Shown here piece by piece: positions 26,431 through 34,845 of a stretch of 64,000 nt of DNA. Every line of letters starts with the position of its first letter. The stretch's first letter is position 1. The position numbers were made by a program, and so were the translations under genes. The DNA lies in NCBI GenBank assembly GCA_039191215.1, contig JBCCXT010000017.1, forward strand, positions 1 to 64,000, read 5' to 3'. The DNA is from HKCCE3408 sp039191215. Lineage in GTDB: Bacteria; Pseudomonadota; Alphaproteobacteria; Rhodobacterales; Rhodobacteraceae. The notes under the pieces are model-generated. The model worked only from the letters and a program-made list of their open reading frames with translations, was not told where the DNA came from and did no database searches.

Positions 26431-27516
26431 ATGGGGACAAGCTCCCGCCATCCGCCGCTTGAGGGGGTGTTTTTCCCCACAGGCTCGTCACGCCGGGCGC
26501 CAGCCCGGCTGGTCTCGCGCGCGCCCGTGGCGGATGAGGCGGATGGACCGGAAGACTGGGTCTTGGATTTGCTCGCCGATGACGGATCGGTTGCGGCCAG
26601 CGCGCCGCTAAGCGCGCTGGTGGTCGACCCGCAATTGGGCTCAACCGCGCGTCGCATGACATTTCCCGACGGCACCATGTTTGAGACCAACGACCATTCG
26701 GGTGTCGAAGCGCTGGTTGGGCGCGACCGATGGTCGATCTTGCACGGATTAGAGCAGTTCCACCCGCGCTTGATCGCGATCACCATCGCAGCCCTTGTTG
26801 GCATGTTCCTCGTTTATCGCTTCGCGCTGGAATACCTGGTTGTCGCGGCCATTGCTTTGACGCCCGGCCCGGTGATCGAACAGCTCGACCGCGGCACAAT
26901 GCAGACGCTGGATTTCACTGTCACTGATCCGACCGAACTGACCCCGGCGCGCCAGGACGAGGTGCGCGCAGTTTTTGCCAATGTGGTCGCGGCCTTGCCG
27001 GCAGATCAGGCCGAGCGGCACAGTTTTGAGCTACTGTTCCGCGACGCCCCGCGCATGGGCCCAAATGCTTTTGCGCTGCCGGGGGGCACGATTGTGTTCA
27101 CCGACCAATTCGTCGAAACTTTCCCCGACGCCGACATGATCGCAGGCGTCATGGGCCACGAGATCGGCCATGTGATCGATCAGCACGGTTTGCAGCAATT
27201 CTACCGTGCGCTTGGACTTTACTTTCTCATCACAATGCTAGCAGGCGAAACCGGGCCACTCATGGAGGATGTGCTGTTGGAAGGCAACGCGTTGCTATCG
27301 CTTTCCTATTCGCGCCGGCACGAGCGTGAGGCCGACGAATTTGGCCTGCGTTTGGCCCACGCAGCAGGCTATGACCCATTCGCGCTGCGCGCCTTCTTCG
27401 TCGAGTTGTCGACCCTGACCGGCGACCGCCCGGAATTTCTATCAACCCATCCCTCCAGCAGCGATCGCGCCGATGAGATCGAGCGGTTCATCGAAGATGA
27501 ATTGGGCCTGCGTTAA
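26431..27516 (+). CDS. M48-family membrane metalloprotease
   Basis: A 361-residue zinc protease. The N-terminal ~110 residues form a small beta-rich region, followed by one membrane segment at about 113-145 and an M48 peptidase domain with H-E-I-G-H (in VMGHEIGHVIDQHG) and the downstream glutamate ligand in RRHEREADEFGLRLA. GPNAFALPGGTIVFTDQFV is the typical edge strand of M48 proteases. It is translationally adjacent to the DUF898 gene (stop-to-start 3 bases), and the two probably form a unit in envelope quality control, an inference. The final residues match the family end (STHPSSSDRADEIERF). Confidence 0.9.
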   Translation: MGTSSRHPPLEGVFFPTGSSRRAPARLVSRAPVADEADGPEDWVLDLLADDGSVAASAPLSALVVDPQLGSTARRMTFPDGTMFETNDHSGVEALVGRDRWSILHGLEQFHPRLIAITIAALVGMFLVYRFALEYLVVAAIALTPGPVIEQLDRGTMQTLDFTVTDPTELTPARQDEVRAVFANVVAALPADQAERHSFELLFRDAPRMGPNAFALPGGTIVFTDQFVETFPDADMIAGVMGHEIGHVIDQHGLQQFYRALGLYFLITMLAGETGPLMEDVLLEGNALLSLSYSRRHEREADEFGLRLAHAAGYDPFALRAFFVELSTLTGDRPEFLSTHPSSSDRADEIERFIEDELGLR

Positions 27517-27786
27517 GCTGCATTGAGGACGCGCTCAGCCCCAGTTTTAGAAGCGCAAGAGCGCACAGTTGTCCCAAAGCCCCTCAAAACACGCGTGACA
27601 CACGCCCGCGGCTGTCTTTAAAGCTTGGTAGGTTCGGCACGGGTTTGCCTCTGCCAGGACCGATGATTTTCACAACGGCAAAAGAGCAGGATTACGAGGC
27701 CCGGCATCAGCGGAAACCGCTGATCTTCGCCGATTTCTCTCCCACCGCAATGGCTGTTTGCGCGTTACACAAAATGGCGCGGACCT

Positions 27787-28314
27787 TCACCGGAAGCCAA
27801 AGCGGGCGCGCAATTCTTCAAGCGTGTATTCCTTTTCCACCGGGCCGTGTTCTTCTGGGAAAAACCCGGGGTCAGAGGGCAAACAATCGCGGCCGCAGAC
27901 CTGGTGCATATTGCCGGTCTGCCCTTCGATGAACCACAGCCGTCCGCCGGGCGTCGATACCCAGCCGTTCACGCCGAATCGCATGTCGCCTTCAACGTCA
28001 ATCGTCGAGGGCACTTCGCCGTCATAGCCACGTCCCCAGGCGGCATGAGTGTGCCAGCTTGAAACCGGGGTCAGGCCAGGCGGAATTGGCAGTGAGCCGC
28101 AGGATGCCTCAGTTCCCCAACTCAGCTTTGTGCTGTCGAGCCGCCCATCGGGATGGCGCACAATGTAGCCACAGACTTCACGGTTAAATTCAATCGAGAG
28201 AGGATTGAGATTGGTCAACAGCGCCATGATAAATTCTGTCTCCTCAGCACTTTGTGCCTGGATCGGAGAGGCGAGGCTTGCGGCCAGCGCAATTGCGGTC
28301 AGCGTCTTGAACAT
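27787..28314 (-). CDS. Secreted DUF4329 (JAMM-like) protein
   Basis: A 175-residue exported protein with a Sec signal (MFKTLTAIALAASLASPIQA, cleavage after A-Q-A near residue 21). The mature part matches DUF4329. It has the three elements of a JAMM/JAB metalloprotease site: a Glu in FNREVCGYIV, the H-T-H of SSWHTHAAW, and S-T-I-D twelve residues later, together a plausible zinc site. Several cysteines may form disulfides. The AGGAG before 28314 decides this start over a longer frame to 28554. Substrate is unknown; related domains also occur in toxin and peptidoglycan-processing settings. Confidence 0.7.
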   Translation of the reverse strand: MFKTLTAIALAASLASPIQAQSAEETEFIMALLTNLNPLSIEFNREVCGYIVRHPDGRLDSTKLSWGTEASCGSLPIPPGLTPVSSWHTHAAWGRGYDGEVPSTIDVEGDMRFGVNGWVSTPGGRLWFIEGQTGNMHQVCGRDCLPSDPGFFPEEHGPVEKEYTLEELRARFGFR

Positions 28315-28438
28315 CGGGGGCTCCTGTCGCGGAAAGAATAGGCCGAGTATCTCCCGGCGCCAAGTCCCGGCCTGCACTGGACAGGTAACTGAAACGACAT
28401 ACCTCGCGCCCTCCAATAGCAATGAGGCCGGGACGCAT

Positions 28439-28603
28439 ATGCGCGCAGAGAGTACCGAGGGTAAGGCAAAGGCCGCGGCGACGGATGACATGGAAGAAGA
28501 CACGGCCCTGCGCCTTTGGTTTGGGGGCGGTGAAATTGCGGCCAGCTTCACCATCCTCGGCCTAAGCGCGTGTGCCTTGGGGATCCTGATCCGCTACGCC
28601 TGA
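28439..28603 (+). CDS. Small membrane protein, hypothetical
   Basis: A possible 54-residue protein: a charged start (MRAESTEGKAKAAATDDMEE) followed by a single hydrophobic segment, GGEIAASFTILGLSACALGILI, and a short RYA tail. Codon usage agrees with neighbouring genes. A GAGG lies about 11 bases upstream of the ATG. It is divergent from the DUF4329 gene, whose start is about 125 bases away. The architecture suggests a tail-anchored membrane peptide; no family was recognised. Confidence 0.45.
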   Translation: MRAESTEGKAKAAATDDMEEDTALRLWFGGGEIAASFTILGLSACALGILIRYA

Positions 28604-28664
28604 ACCATTGACAAGCCTCTGATCGCGCGGGCAAAACCGTCTGCGCCGTAAAGGGAGGTCGGGA

Positions 28665-29015
28665 ATGCGCACTTTTAGTTTGCTTTGTGTGCCGCTGGTT
28701 GCGCTGACGGCGTGTAGCAGGGGGGCTGAGCCTGCGCAGCTTCTGTCGATCGAGGATGGTGTCTATGTCGCGGTGATTGATGCGGCATGTGCCACGCTGG
28801 AATTCGGCCGACGCGACCGGGCGAGTTACGCGTTTGACAGCAATTGCGACGGTGTGGCGGAGGTCTCAACCAGCGAGGTGTCGATCATTGAGGCCGTGAT
28901 CTCAGCGGGTCCGGCACAGGTCGTTGTAACGGCAGTCGGCACCAACAGTTTTTCTGGCCAATGGCGGCAGGGCGAAAGTCAAGCGGACGTCAGGTTCGCG
29001 CGCCAGGGTGGCTGA
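28665..29015 (+). CDS. Small lipoprotein, hypothetical
   Basis: A 116-residue protein with a lipoprotein signal peptide: MRTFSLLCVPLVALTAC, with the lipobox L-T-A-C and Cys17 as the lipidated residue. The mature domain is small, beta-rich and ends in a hydrophilic GQWRQGESQADVRFARQGG. Ser at +2 predicts outer-membrane sorting by Lol. AAGGGAGG precedes the ATG. No family could be assigned; two internal cysteines may form a disulfide. Confidence 0.6.
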   Translation: MRTFSLLCVPLVALTACSRGAEPAQLLSIEDGVYVAVIDAACATLEFGRRDRASYAFDSNCDGVAEVSTSEVSIIEAVISAGPAQVVVTAVGTNSFSGQWRQGESQADVRFARQGG

Positions 29016-29026
29016 CTGACCGGGGC

Positions 29027-29119
29027 TCAAATAGATGCCCAATCGGTGAAACGGTAGGTCTGCGGCTTTTCTCGCGTTCCGGGACTTGATGGGGTGGGTT
29101 CGGGCTTACGTTTCATCAT
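29027..29119 (-). CDS. 30-residue basic peptide downstream of cspA-like gene
   Basis: A short reading frame with an excellent ribosome site: AGGAG, 5 bases, then ATG ATG. It encodes MMKRKPEPTPSSPGTREKPQ followed by TYRFTDWASI, a basic, proline-rich peptide. Too short for routine gene finders. It lies on the same strand as the cold-shock gene, about 110 bases downstream of its stop and beyond a strong hairpin (29198-29221), so it may have its own promoter or depend on read-through. No function is known to me; the strong ribosome site is the main evidence. Confidence 0.5.
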   Translation of the reverse strand: MMKRKPEPTPSSPGTREKPQTYRFTDWASI

Positions 29120-29197
29120 AAAAACTCCTGTCGATCCCTGATGGGTCGCAGAAGCCGAATGCACAGTTCAAATAAGCGGGATTTAGCCGGTGGGCTA

Positions 29198-29221
29198 GGG
29201 CGGACCGAAACCGGACCGCCC
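29198..29221 (-). terminator. Hairpin after the cold-shock gene
   Basis: GGGCGG and CCGCCC enclose a T-T mismatch and a second CCG/CGG stem around a GTTT loop, immediately behind the cold-shock gene stop. The stem is strong but no T-run follows, so it may be a weak terminator or an mRNA 3' stabiliser. Confidence 0.5.
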
Positions 29222-29228
29222 AGATTGG

Positions 29229-29435
29229 TTAGGCGAGCGCGATATTGGTGGCGCTCTGCCGGCCGTCGCGGCCGGCTTCCAGGTCATAGGTGACCTTCTG
29301 ATTGTCAGCCAAGCCGGTCAGCCCGGCACGTTCCACCGCAGAGATATGCACAAACACATCTTTGCCGCCCTCATCGGGCTGAATAAAGCCGAAGCCTTTG
29401 GTAGCGTTGAACCATTTCACAGTGCCTGAGGCCAT
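29229..29435 (-). CDS. Cold-shock domain protein
   Basis: A 68-residue single cold-shock domain. RNA-binding motifs RNP1 (KGFGFI) and RNP2 (VFVHIS) are intact, in a protein starting MASGTVKWFNATKGFGFIQP. Such proteins bind single-stranded RNA and melt structures; many in the family are not cold-induced, so a CspA label would be tentative. AGGAG precedes the ATG. The upstream region to 29598 has no gene and could contain a long 5' leader, as many csp genes have. Family secure. Confidence 0.95.
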   Translation of the reverse strand: MASGTVKWFNATKGFGFIQPDEGGKDVFVHISAVERAGLTGLADNQKVTYDLEAGRDGRQSATNIALA

Positions 29436-29598
29436 GTGACGTCTCCTGTATTGCGCCGCTCACAGAATGTAGCGGCCTGGCGTATCAGTCGCAATCGAGA
29501 CTGAAACCGGAAGGGATACAGGGTCGATAGGGATAGAGTAGCAACTGGGCTTTTAGGCGTCCGAATCCGAACTTGCAAGTGTGGTGCACGGACTGCGC

Positions 29599-30336
29599 TC
29601 ACCGGTCGGTACGGCTTGCCTGAAAGGCATTTCGTGCCTCGGCAATTGATCCAAAATCGATTGTTGAGACCAGCACGCCCGGCACCGCGCCTGGGTCAGA
29701 GGACAACCGCGCCAAGCCCGGAACCGCGCGATACGCGCTGCTGAGCACAGGATCATCCAAAACACGCCGATGCTCCTCGCACCGGCCTGGTTGTTCCCAT
29801 AAGCGCCGGGAAATGTTCGTCGATACAGCATCGGTGATAATCTGCGCCGCATCGGCGCGCGCCGCACTGACGAGGTCTTGCTGCATCAAGGCCTGGATCG
29901 CTTCGGCCATGATCTCGACCGAGTCGTCGAAATCCATACCCTCGACCGCGCGCTCAAGTTCCGTCTCATCATTGTCAGTCAGACAGTTCTTGGCGATGAA
30001 AATCCAGTCATGGATGATGTAGGCGGGCCCGTAGCCCCAAGGCGACAGACCCGGCACCACGGTTGCGATGCGCGGCACTGAGCCGCCATCGGTGTAGAAG
30101 GGCTCTGGCTGGATGACGACCCCGTCGGGGCGGCGAAACGTAAGTTCGCGACTTGGCTCGGGGATGTAGATGAAGCGCCCGTCACCGGACAGATCTTCGC
30201 CTGGATCCTCGCCCGAGCCTACCCAAACAACATGGAGCCTTCCGGAAAATTCACCCGGTGCGGTTTCATTAAAATTCACCCGCGCGGCACATCCTGCAAG
30301 CAGCCAGATAGAAAGCAAAAGAACGGCGTTACGCAT
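29599..30336 (-). CDS. Lipoprotein with DUF1353-like domain
   Basis: A 245-residue protein with a lipoprotein signal: MRNAVLLLSIWLLAGCAARV, lipobox L-A-G-C, Cys16. The central segment resembles DUF1353, a domain also found in phage and bacterial proteins: FYTDGGSVPRI followed by GYGPAYIIHDWIF, including the conserved TDG-S-x-P-R and A-x-I-x-H-D elements. The conserved Asp and His suggest a possible hydrolase site, but no activity is known. The C-terminal third is helical with a long region around DAVSTNISRRLW. It lies between the cold-shock gene and ettA, on their strand. Confidence 0.65.
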   Translation of the reverse strand: MRNAVLLLSIWLLAGCAARVNFNETAPGEFSGRLHVVWVGSGEDPGEDLSGDGRFIYIPEPSRELTFRRPDGVVIQPEPFYTDGGSVPRIATVVPGLSPWGYGPAYIIHDWIFIAKNCLTDNDETELERAVEGMDFDDSVEIMAEAIQALMQQDLVSAARADAAQIITDAVSTNISRRLWEQPGRCEEHRRVLDDPVLSSAYRAVPGLARLSSDPGAVPGVLVSTIDFGSIAEARNAFQASRTDR

Positions 30337-30384
30337 AATTTTTCCGGAACAAATTTTGCGTCTTTGACTACCATTGAGGCGCTA

Positions 30385-32046
30385 CTAGCGCACGAACTTC
30401 TTGTATTTCACCCGCCTGGGCTCCAAGGCATCAGGGCCTAGGCGGCGCTTTTTGTCTTCTTCGTAGTCGGAAAACGCGCCCTCGAACCATTCAACATGGG
30501 CTTCGCCTTCAAAGGCCAGGATGTGGGTACATATCCGGTCGAGGAAGTAGCGGTCGTGGGAGATGACCACGGCGCATCCGGCAAATTCTGTCAGCGCGTC
30601 TTCAAGCGCGCGCAGGGTTTCGACGTCGAGATCGTTGGTCGGTTCATCCAGCAGCAGGACGTTGCCGCCTGATTTCAAAAGCTTGGCCATATGCACCCGG
30701 TTGCGCTCGCCGCCGGATAACAGGCCCACCTTTTTCTGCTGATCGCCGCCTTTGAAGTTGAAGGCACTGCAATAGGCGCGCGAATTCATGGTCGCATCGC
30801 CGAGCTCGATCACTTCCGCTCCGCCCGAGATCTCTTCCCATACGGTCGCATCGCCGCTGAGCGCATCGCGGGATTGGTCGACATAGGCCAGATCAACCGT
30901 ATCGCCGTATTCAAGCGTTCCCGCGTCAGGCTCTTCCTGGCCGGTGAGCATCCGAAAGAGCGTCGATTTACCGGCCCCGTTTGGGCCGATCACACCGACA
31001 ATGCCGCCCGGCGGCAGTGCAAAGGACAGATCCTCAATCAAGAGCCGGTCGCCATACCCCTTTTTCAGGCTTTCGATCTCAATCACTTTTTGGCCGAGCC
31101 GCGGTCCATTGGGGATAACAATCTGCGCGCGCGTGATCTTCTCACGCTCGGATTGGCTCGCCAGATCCTCATAGGCATTGATCCGCGCCTTCTGCTTGGC
31201 CTGGCGGGCCTTGGCGCCCGCACGAATCCATTCCAGTTCGCGCTCGAGGGTTTTCTGGCGTGACTTATCTTCGCGCGCCTCATGCGCCAGCCGCTTGGCC
31301 TTTTGTTCCAGCCAGGCTGAGTAATTGCCCTCGTAAGGAATGCCCCGGCCGCGATCGAGCTCTAGGATCCAACCGGTAATGTCGTCCAGAAAATAGCGGT
31401 CATGCGTTACGATCAGAATTGTGCCCTTGTAATCAATTAGATGTTGTTGGAGCCAAGCGATCGTTTCGGCGTCGAGATGGTTCGTCGGCTCGTCGAGCAA
31501 AAGCATTTCCGGTGCTTCCAAAAGCAGTTTGCACAGCGCCACGCGGCGCCGCTCACCACCTGAGAGCTTGGTGACATCGGCGTCATCGGGCGGGCAGCGC
31601 AAAGCCTCCATCGCAACATCAATCTGGCTGTCGAGATCCCACAGATTTGCGGTGTCAATCTCATCTTGGAGCTGCGACATCTCTTCGGCGGTCTCGTCGG
31701 AGTAGTTCATCGCAATTTCATTGAACCGGTCGAGTTTTGCCTTCTTTTCAGCCACGCCCAGCATGACATTGTCGCGCACATTCAGGCTTTCATCGAGCTG
31801 CGGTTCCTGCGGTAGATATCCGACCTTAGCACCTTCGGCCGCCCAGGCCTCGCCGGAGAAATCCTTGTCCAAACCCGCCATGATGCGCATCAGGGTGGAT
31901 TTACCCGCGCCGTTGACGCCGACAACCCCGATCTTGACGCCGGGCAGAAAGCTCAGGCGGATGTTCTCGAAGCATTTTTTGCCGCCAGGATAGGTCTTAG
32001 AGACGCCATCCATGTGGTAGACATACTGATAACTCGCCATGCCCAA
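30385..32046 (-). CDS. ettA: Energy-dependent translational throttle protein EttA
   Basis: A 553-residue ABC-F ATPase without transmembrane domains. Two nucleotide-binding domains carry Walker A motifs GVNGAGKST and GPNGAGKST, signatures LSGGERRRVALC and LSGGERNRVHMA, and Walker B stretches MLLLDEPTNHLD and VLLLDEPTNDLD. The linker between them (about 245-310, charged and helical) is the P-site tRNA interaction motif of ABC-F proteins; the arm insertion in the first domain near NLWDLDSQIDVAMEAL fits EttA. EttA binds the ribosomal E site and tunes initiation to the ATP/ADP ratio. Length matches EttA, making it a better fit than Uup or YheS. Confidence 0.93.
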   Translation of the reverse strand: MGMASYQYVYHMDGVSKTYPGGKKCFENIRLSFLPGVKIGVVGVNGAGKSTLMRIMAGLDKDFSGEAWAAEGAKVGYLPQEPQLDESLNVRDNVMLGVAEKKAKLDRFNEIAMNYSDETAEEMSQLQDEIDTANLWDLDSQIDVAMEALRCPPDDADVTKLSGGERRRVALCKLLLEAPEMLLLDEPTNHLDAETIAWLQQHLIDYKGTILIVTHDRYFLDDITGWILELDRGRGIPYEGNYSAWLEQKAKRLAHEAREDKSRQKTLERELEWIRAGAKARQAKQKARINAYEDLASQSEREKITRAQIVIPNGPRLGQKVIEIESLKKGYGDRLLIEDLSFALPPGGIVGVIGPNGAGKSTLFRMLTGQEEPDAGTLEYGDTVDLAYVDQSRDALSGDATVWEEISGGAEVIELGDATMNSRAYCSAFNFKGGDQQKKVGLLSGGERNRVHMAKLLKSGGNVLLLDEPTNDLDVETLRALEDALTEFAGCAVVISHDRYFLDRICTHILAFEGEAHVEWFEGAFSDYEEDKKRRLGPDALEPRRVKYKKFVR

Positions 32047-32103
32047 GGTCCTTTCCCGCCTGTGTCGGGCAGGAGATAGCGGAGCCTGGCAGCAAGGGCA
32101 ATC

Positions 32104-34032
32104 TCAGCCGGCACGGCGCATCGCGAGCTGTTTTTGGCCTTCGGTTACAAAGGCCTTAAACGCAGCGGCATCCATCGGTCTGGCAAAAGCATAGCCCTGA
32201 AGTGCTGAGCAGCCAAACTCAACCATCTGGCGCGCCTGTTCGTCGGTCTCCACGCCTTCGCCGAGCGTTGCGAGCCCGAGGTCGTCGGCCAGCCGCAGGA
32301 CCGACTGCAAGATCAAGCGCGAGGAGCGTTCGCGAAAAGCGCTCAAGACAAGTGAGCGGTCGATTTTGATGCCGCTGATATCAAGCTTGTCGAGATGGCT
32401 GAGCCCGGCATAGCCGACGCCGAAGTCGTCCAGAAAAACCTGATATCCCGCATGGTGCAGGTGCGAAATTGTTCGAGCCGCGCCGTTGTCGGAGGTATCT
32501 TGCCCGAAGAAGGTGTTTTCGAGCACTTCGACGGCCACACAATGATGCGGAAGGCCCGCTCGGTCGGCTTCCCATTCCAAAAGCGTGACAAAATCTGCGC
32601 GGGTGAGCGTTTCAGTTGAGGCGTTGAAGGAAGCTTTGAGATTGTGGCCTTGCCGGTTCAACTCCGCCCCCATCGCGATGGCCGCCCGCATCGCAGCGAG
32701 GTCGACCTCGTGTTTACGGCCCAGTCGCTGCGCGAATTCGATAAAACGTTGTGGCGCGATCGCTTCCCCCGATCGGGATGTCCATCGCGCCAGCGTTTCG
32801 AAACCAAAGCAGCGATCCTGCTCGGCATCCCAGAACGGATGAAAAGCAAATTCGAGCGCTTCTTTGTCCAGCGCATGAGCAAACTCATCGACAAGCTGGC
32901 GTTCGCGGTCATGGCGCTGTTTAAGCGCGGCATCGTAGGTGACCAAGGGAGGCTTTTGTGGCTCTTTCGCGGTGTAGAGCGCAAAATCCGCGCGCTTGAG
33001 CAGCGTTTCGGCGTCGGACACCTCGCCGCCGGAAATCGCAAGACCAACAGACGCGCTGGCGCGCAATTGCTCTTTTTGCCATTCGATCGGCTTTGCAATC
33101 GCATCAATTAGGGCTTCGGCTGTTCTGGCTTGCGCATCGAGATCTGCGGGGCCCAAGATTGCCATGGCAAATTCGTCTCCGCCCAGGCGGCAAGCAATGT
33201 CATCGGGGCCCAACAACTCGCGCATGCATTGTGCGATGTGTTGTAGGACCCTGTCGCCGGCATCGTGCCCACGTGTGTCGTTGATCAGCTTGAACTTGTT
33301 GAGGTCGAGTTGCAGCAGGCAGAGATGATGATCGGTATCGGTGATCACCTGGTCGGCCCGGCGCATGAACTCAGCCCTGTTGAGAAGATCGGTTAGCCCG
33401 TCATGTGTTGCTTCATGCTGCAGCTCATTGCGCACCGCCTCGAGCTCCATCTCTCGGGCCACAATCTCGGTGATGTCACGAGATACAAGCACAACCTTCT
33501 GCTCTCCCGGCATTGGCTCGACCACGCAGAGGTTAAACTCGTGCCAAAACTCTTCACCGTTTTTGCGCACGTTCAGCCGACGCTCCAACCCATGGAATTC
33601 TTCGCCGTCAGGGTCAAAATGGAAAGCCGCGATATCCTCGGACGACCAAGCCATACGTGCCGGGAAGACAAACTCTTGTGGTTTGAGCCCGACGATCTCC
33701 TCGAGCCGCCAGCCCAGTGTCTTGCAATAGGCCGGGTTTGCCCAAATGATTGAGGCGTCCATTTCTTGCAATAACAGACCGTCGCTCGCATTCTGAACGA
33801 CCAAGCGCAGCGTTTCGTAGTCATGCTCAATTTCCGCCAGGCGTTTGGCCGCGCGTGAGTGTTGAAAATGGCCGCGCGCCATCACAAACGCGACAACAAT
33901 CGTCAGAGCCGCCCAGGCGAGGGCCAGAAGATTTGGGGCACCAAAAGGCATCCAATCCGCTGCTGTCGTAAGCGTCGGGCCAGCTACTGGGACAGTGAAG
34001 CTCAGGACAGTTGGAAATATCATGACCATCAA
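32104..34032 (-). CDS. PAS-GGDEF-EAL cyclic-di-GMP protein
   Basis: A 642-residue c-di-GMP turnover protein. One membrane segment lies at about residues 34-53, then a PAS domain (about 70-190, including the WANPAYCKTLGW strand), a GGDEF domain (RLGGDEFAMAI intact, so cyclase activity is possible) and a C-terminal EAL domain. EAL residues: E-T-L replaces EAL, E-V-L-E-N replaces the ExTE-like motif, D-D-F-G-V-G-Y-A-G-L and K-I-D-R-S are present, and E-G-V-E-T is intact; the catalytic Glu and Asp pair are kept. Both activities are therefore possible. It is divergent from nadD across a 115-base region. Confidence 0.9.
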   Translation of the reverse strand: MMVMIFPTVLSFTVPVAGPTLTTAADWMPFGAPNLLALAWAALTIVVAFVMARGHFQHSRAAKRLAEIEHDYETLRLVVQNASDGLLLQEMDASIIWANPAYCKTLGWRLEEIVGLKPQEFVFPARMAWSSEDIAAFHFDPDGEEFHGLERRLNVRKNGEEFWHEFNLCVVEPMPGEQKVVLVSRDITEIVAREMELEAVRNELQHEATHDGLTDLLNRAEFMRRADQVITDTDHHLCLLQLDLNKFKLINDTRGHDAGDRVLQHIAQCMRELLGPDDIACRLGGDEFAMAILGPADLDAQARTAEALIDAIAKPIEWQKEQLRASASVGLAISGGEVSDAETLLKRADFALYTAKEPQKPPLVTYDAALKQRHDRERQLVDEFAHALDKEALEFAFHPFWDAEQDRCFGFETLARWTSRSGEAIAPQRFIEFAQRLGRKHEVDLAAMRAAIAMGAELNRQGHNLKASFNASTETLTRADFVTLLEWEADRAGLPHHCVAVEVLENTFFGQDTSDNGAARTISHLHHAGYQVFLDDFGVGYAGLSHLDKLDISGIKIDRSLVLSAFRERSSRLILQSVLRLADDLGLATLGEGVETDEQARQMVEFGCSALQGYAFARPMDAAAFKAFVTEGQKQLAMRRAG

Positions 34033-34147
34033 ATCTGCAAACGCTTTGGATCGATAGCTGCCAAGTGATAATGCCGTCTTAAACCTCCTGGTGGGACGCC
34101 TGGGTCGTGTATATGCCTTGTGGCGAAGGCAACAGATCGGAGAGGCG

Positions 34148-34747
34148 ATGATCGGGTTTCCGGTTGCGCGCCCAGGGATGCGGGTGGGGCTGTTCGGCGG
34201 GTCGTTCGATCCGCCGCATGCAGGGCATGTTCACGTGAGCCGAGAGGCGCTGAAAAGGCTGCAGCTCGACCGGGTTTGGTGGTTGGTATCACCAGGTAAC
34301 CCCCTGAAATCCCAAGGACCTGCTGCGTTAGAACGGCGGGTCGCAAAGGCCCAATCATTATTGAGCCATCCGCGCATTTCGGTCACTGATCTCGAAGCGC
34401 GACTAGGGACCCGCTATACCGCCGAGACAATCGAGCTTTTGATGCAGCGCTATGCGGGTGTGCATTTCGTCTGGCTGATGGGCGCGGATAATCTGGCTGA
34501 CTTTCACCGCTGGCAGCGCTGGGACTGGATATTACGCAGTGTGCCGGTGGCGGTTCTGGCGCGGCCAGGGCAACGGATATCGGCGCGCACATCAAAAGCC
34601 GCGACCATCTTTCGCGCCGCCAAACTGCCTGGTGAGGCGGCGGCTTGTCTGGCCGACAGCCCACCGCCGGCTTGGATTTTTCTCAACGTGCCGATGCGCG
34701 ATATCTCATCCTCGGCCATCCGCGCGCGCGGCGATTGGGTGCGCTGA
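34148..34747 (+). CDS. nadD: Nicotinate-nucleotide adenylyltransferase
   Basis: A 199-residue enzyme that joins nicotinate mononucleotide with ATP to give deamido-NAD, the penultimate step of NAD synthesis. The nucleotidyltransferase motif is GLFGGSFDPPHAGHVH (HxGH present) and the C-terminal I-S-S-S-A-I-R (consensus ISSTxIR) motif completes the active site. GGAGAGGCG precedes the ATG at 34148, which decides it over the upstream start at 34091. In many relatives nadD is followed by rsfS and rlmH; here dacB follows instead. Secure. Confidence 0.93.
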   Translation: MIGFPVARPGMRVGLFGGSFDPPHAGHVHVSREALKRLQLDRVWWLVSPGNPLKSQGPAALERRVAKAQSLLSHPRISVTDLEARLGTRYTAETIELLMQRYAGVHFVWLMGADNLADFHRWQRWDWILRSVPVAVLARPGQRISARTSKAATIFRAAKLPGEAAACLADSPPPAWIFLNVPMRDISSSAIRARGDWVR

Positions 34748-34845
34748 TCAAAAGCCAATAATCGAGCGCTCAGAGCCTTGAGCCTTGCCGTAGCTTGGGG
34801 TTTAAACGGGCGCGCAGAAGTATTTGGTTTGGGAGATTTCGACTG

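Noticed and set aside
30170..30441. Overlapping plus-strand frames in the lipoprotein/ettA junction
   Set aside because: They are antisense to the DUF1353-like lipoprotein and cross its start; no coding signal.
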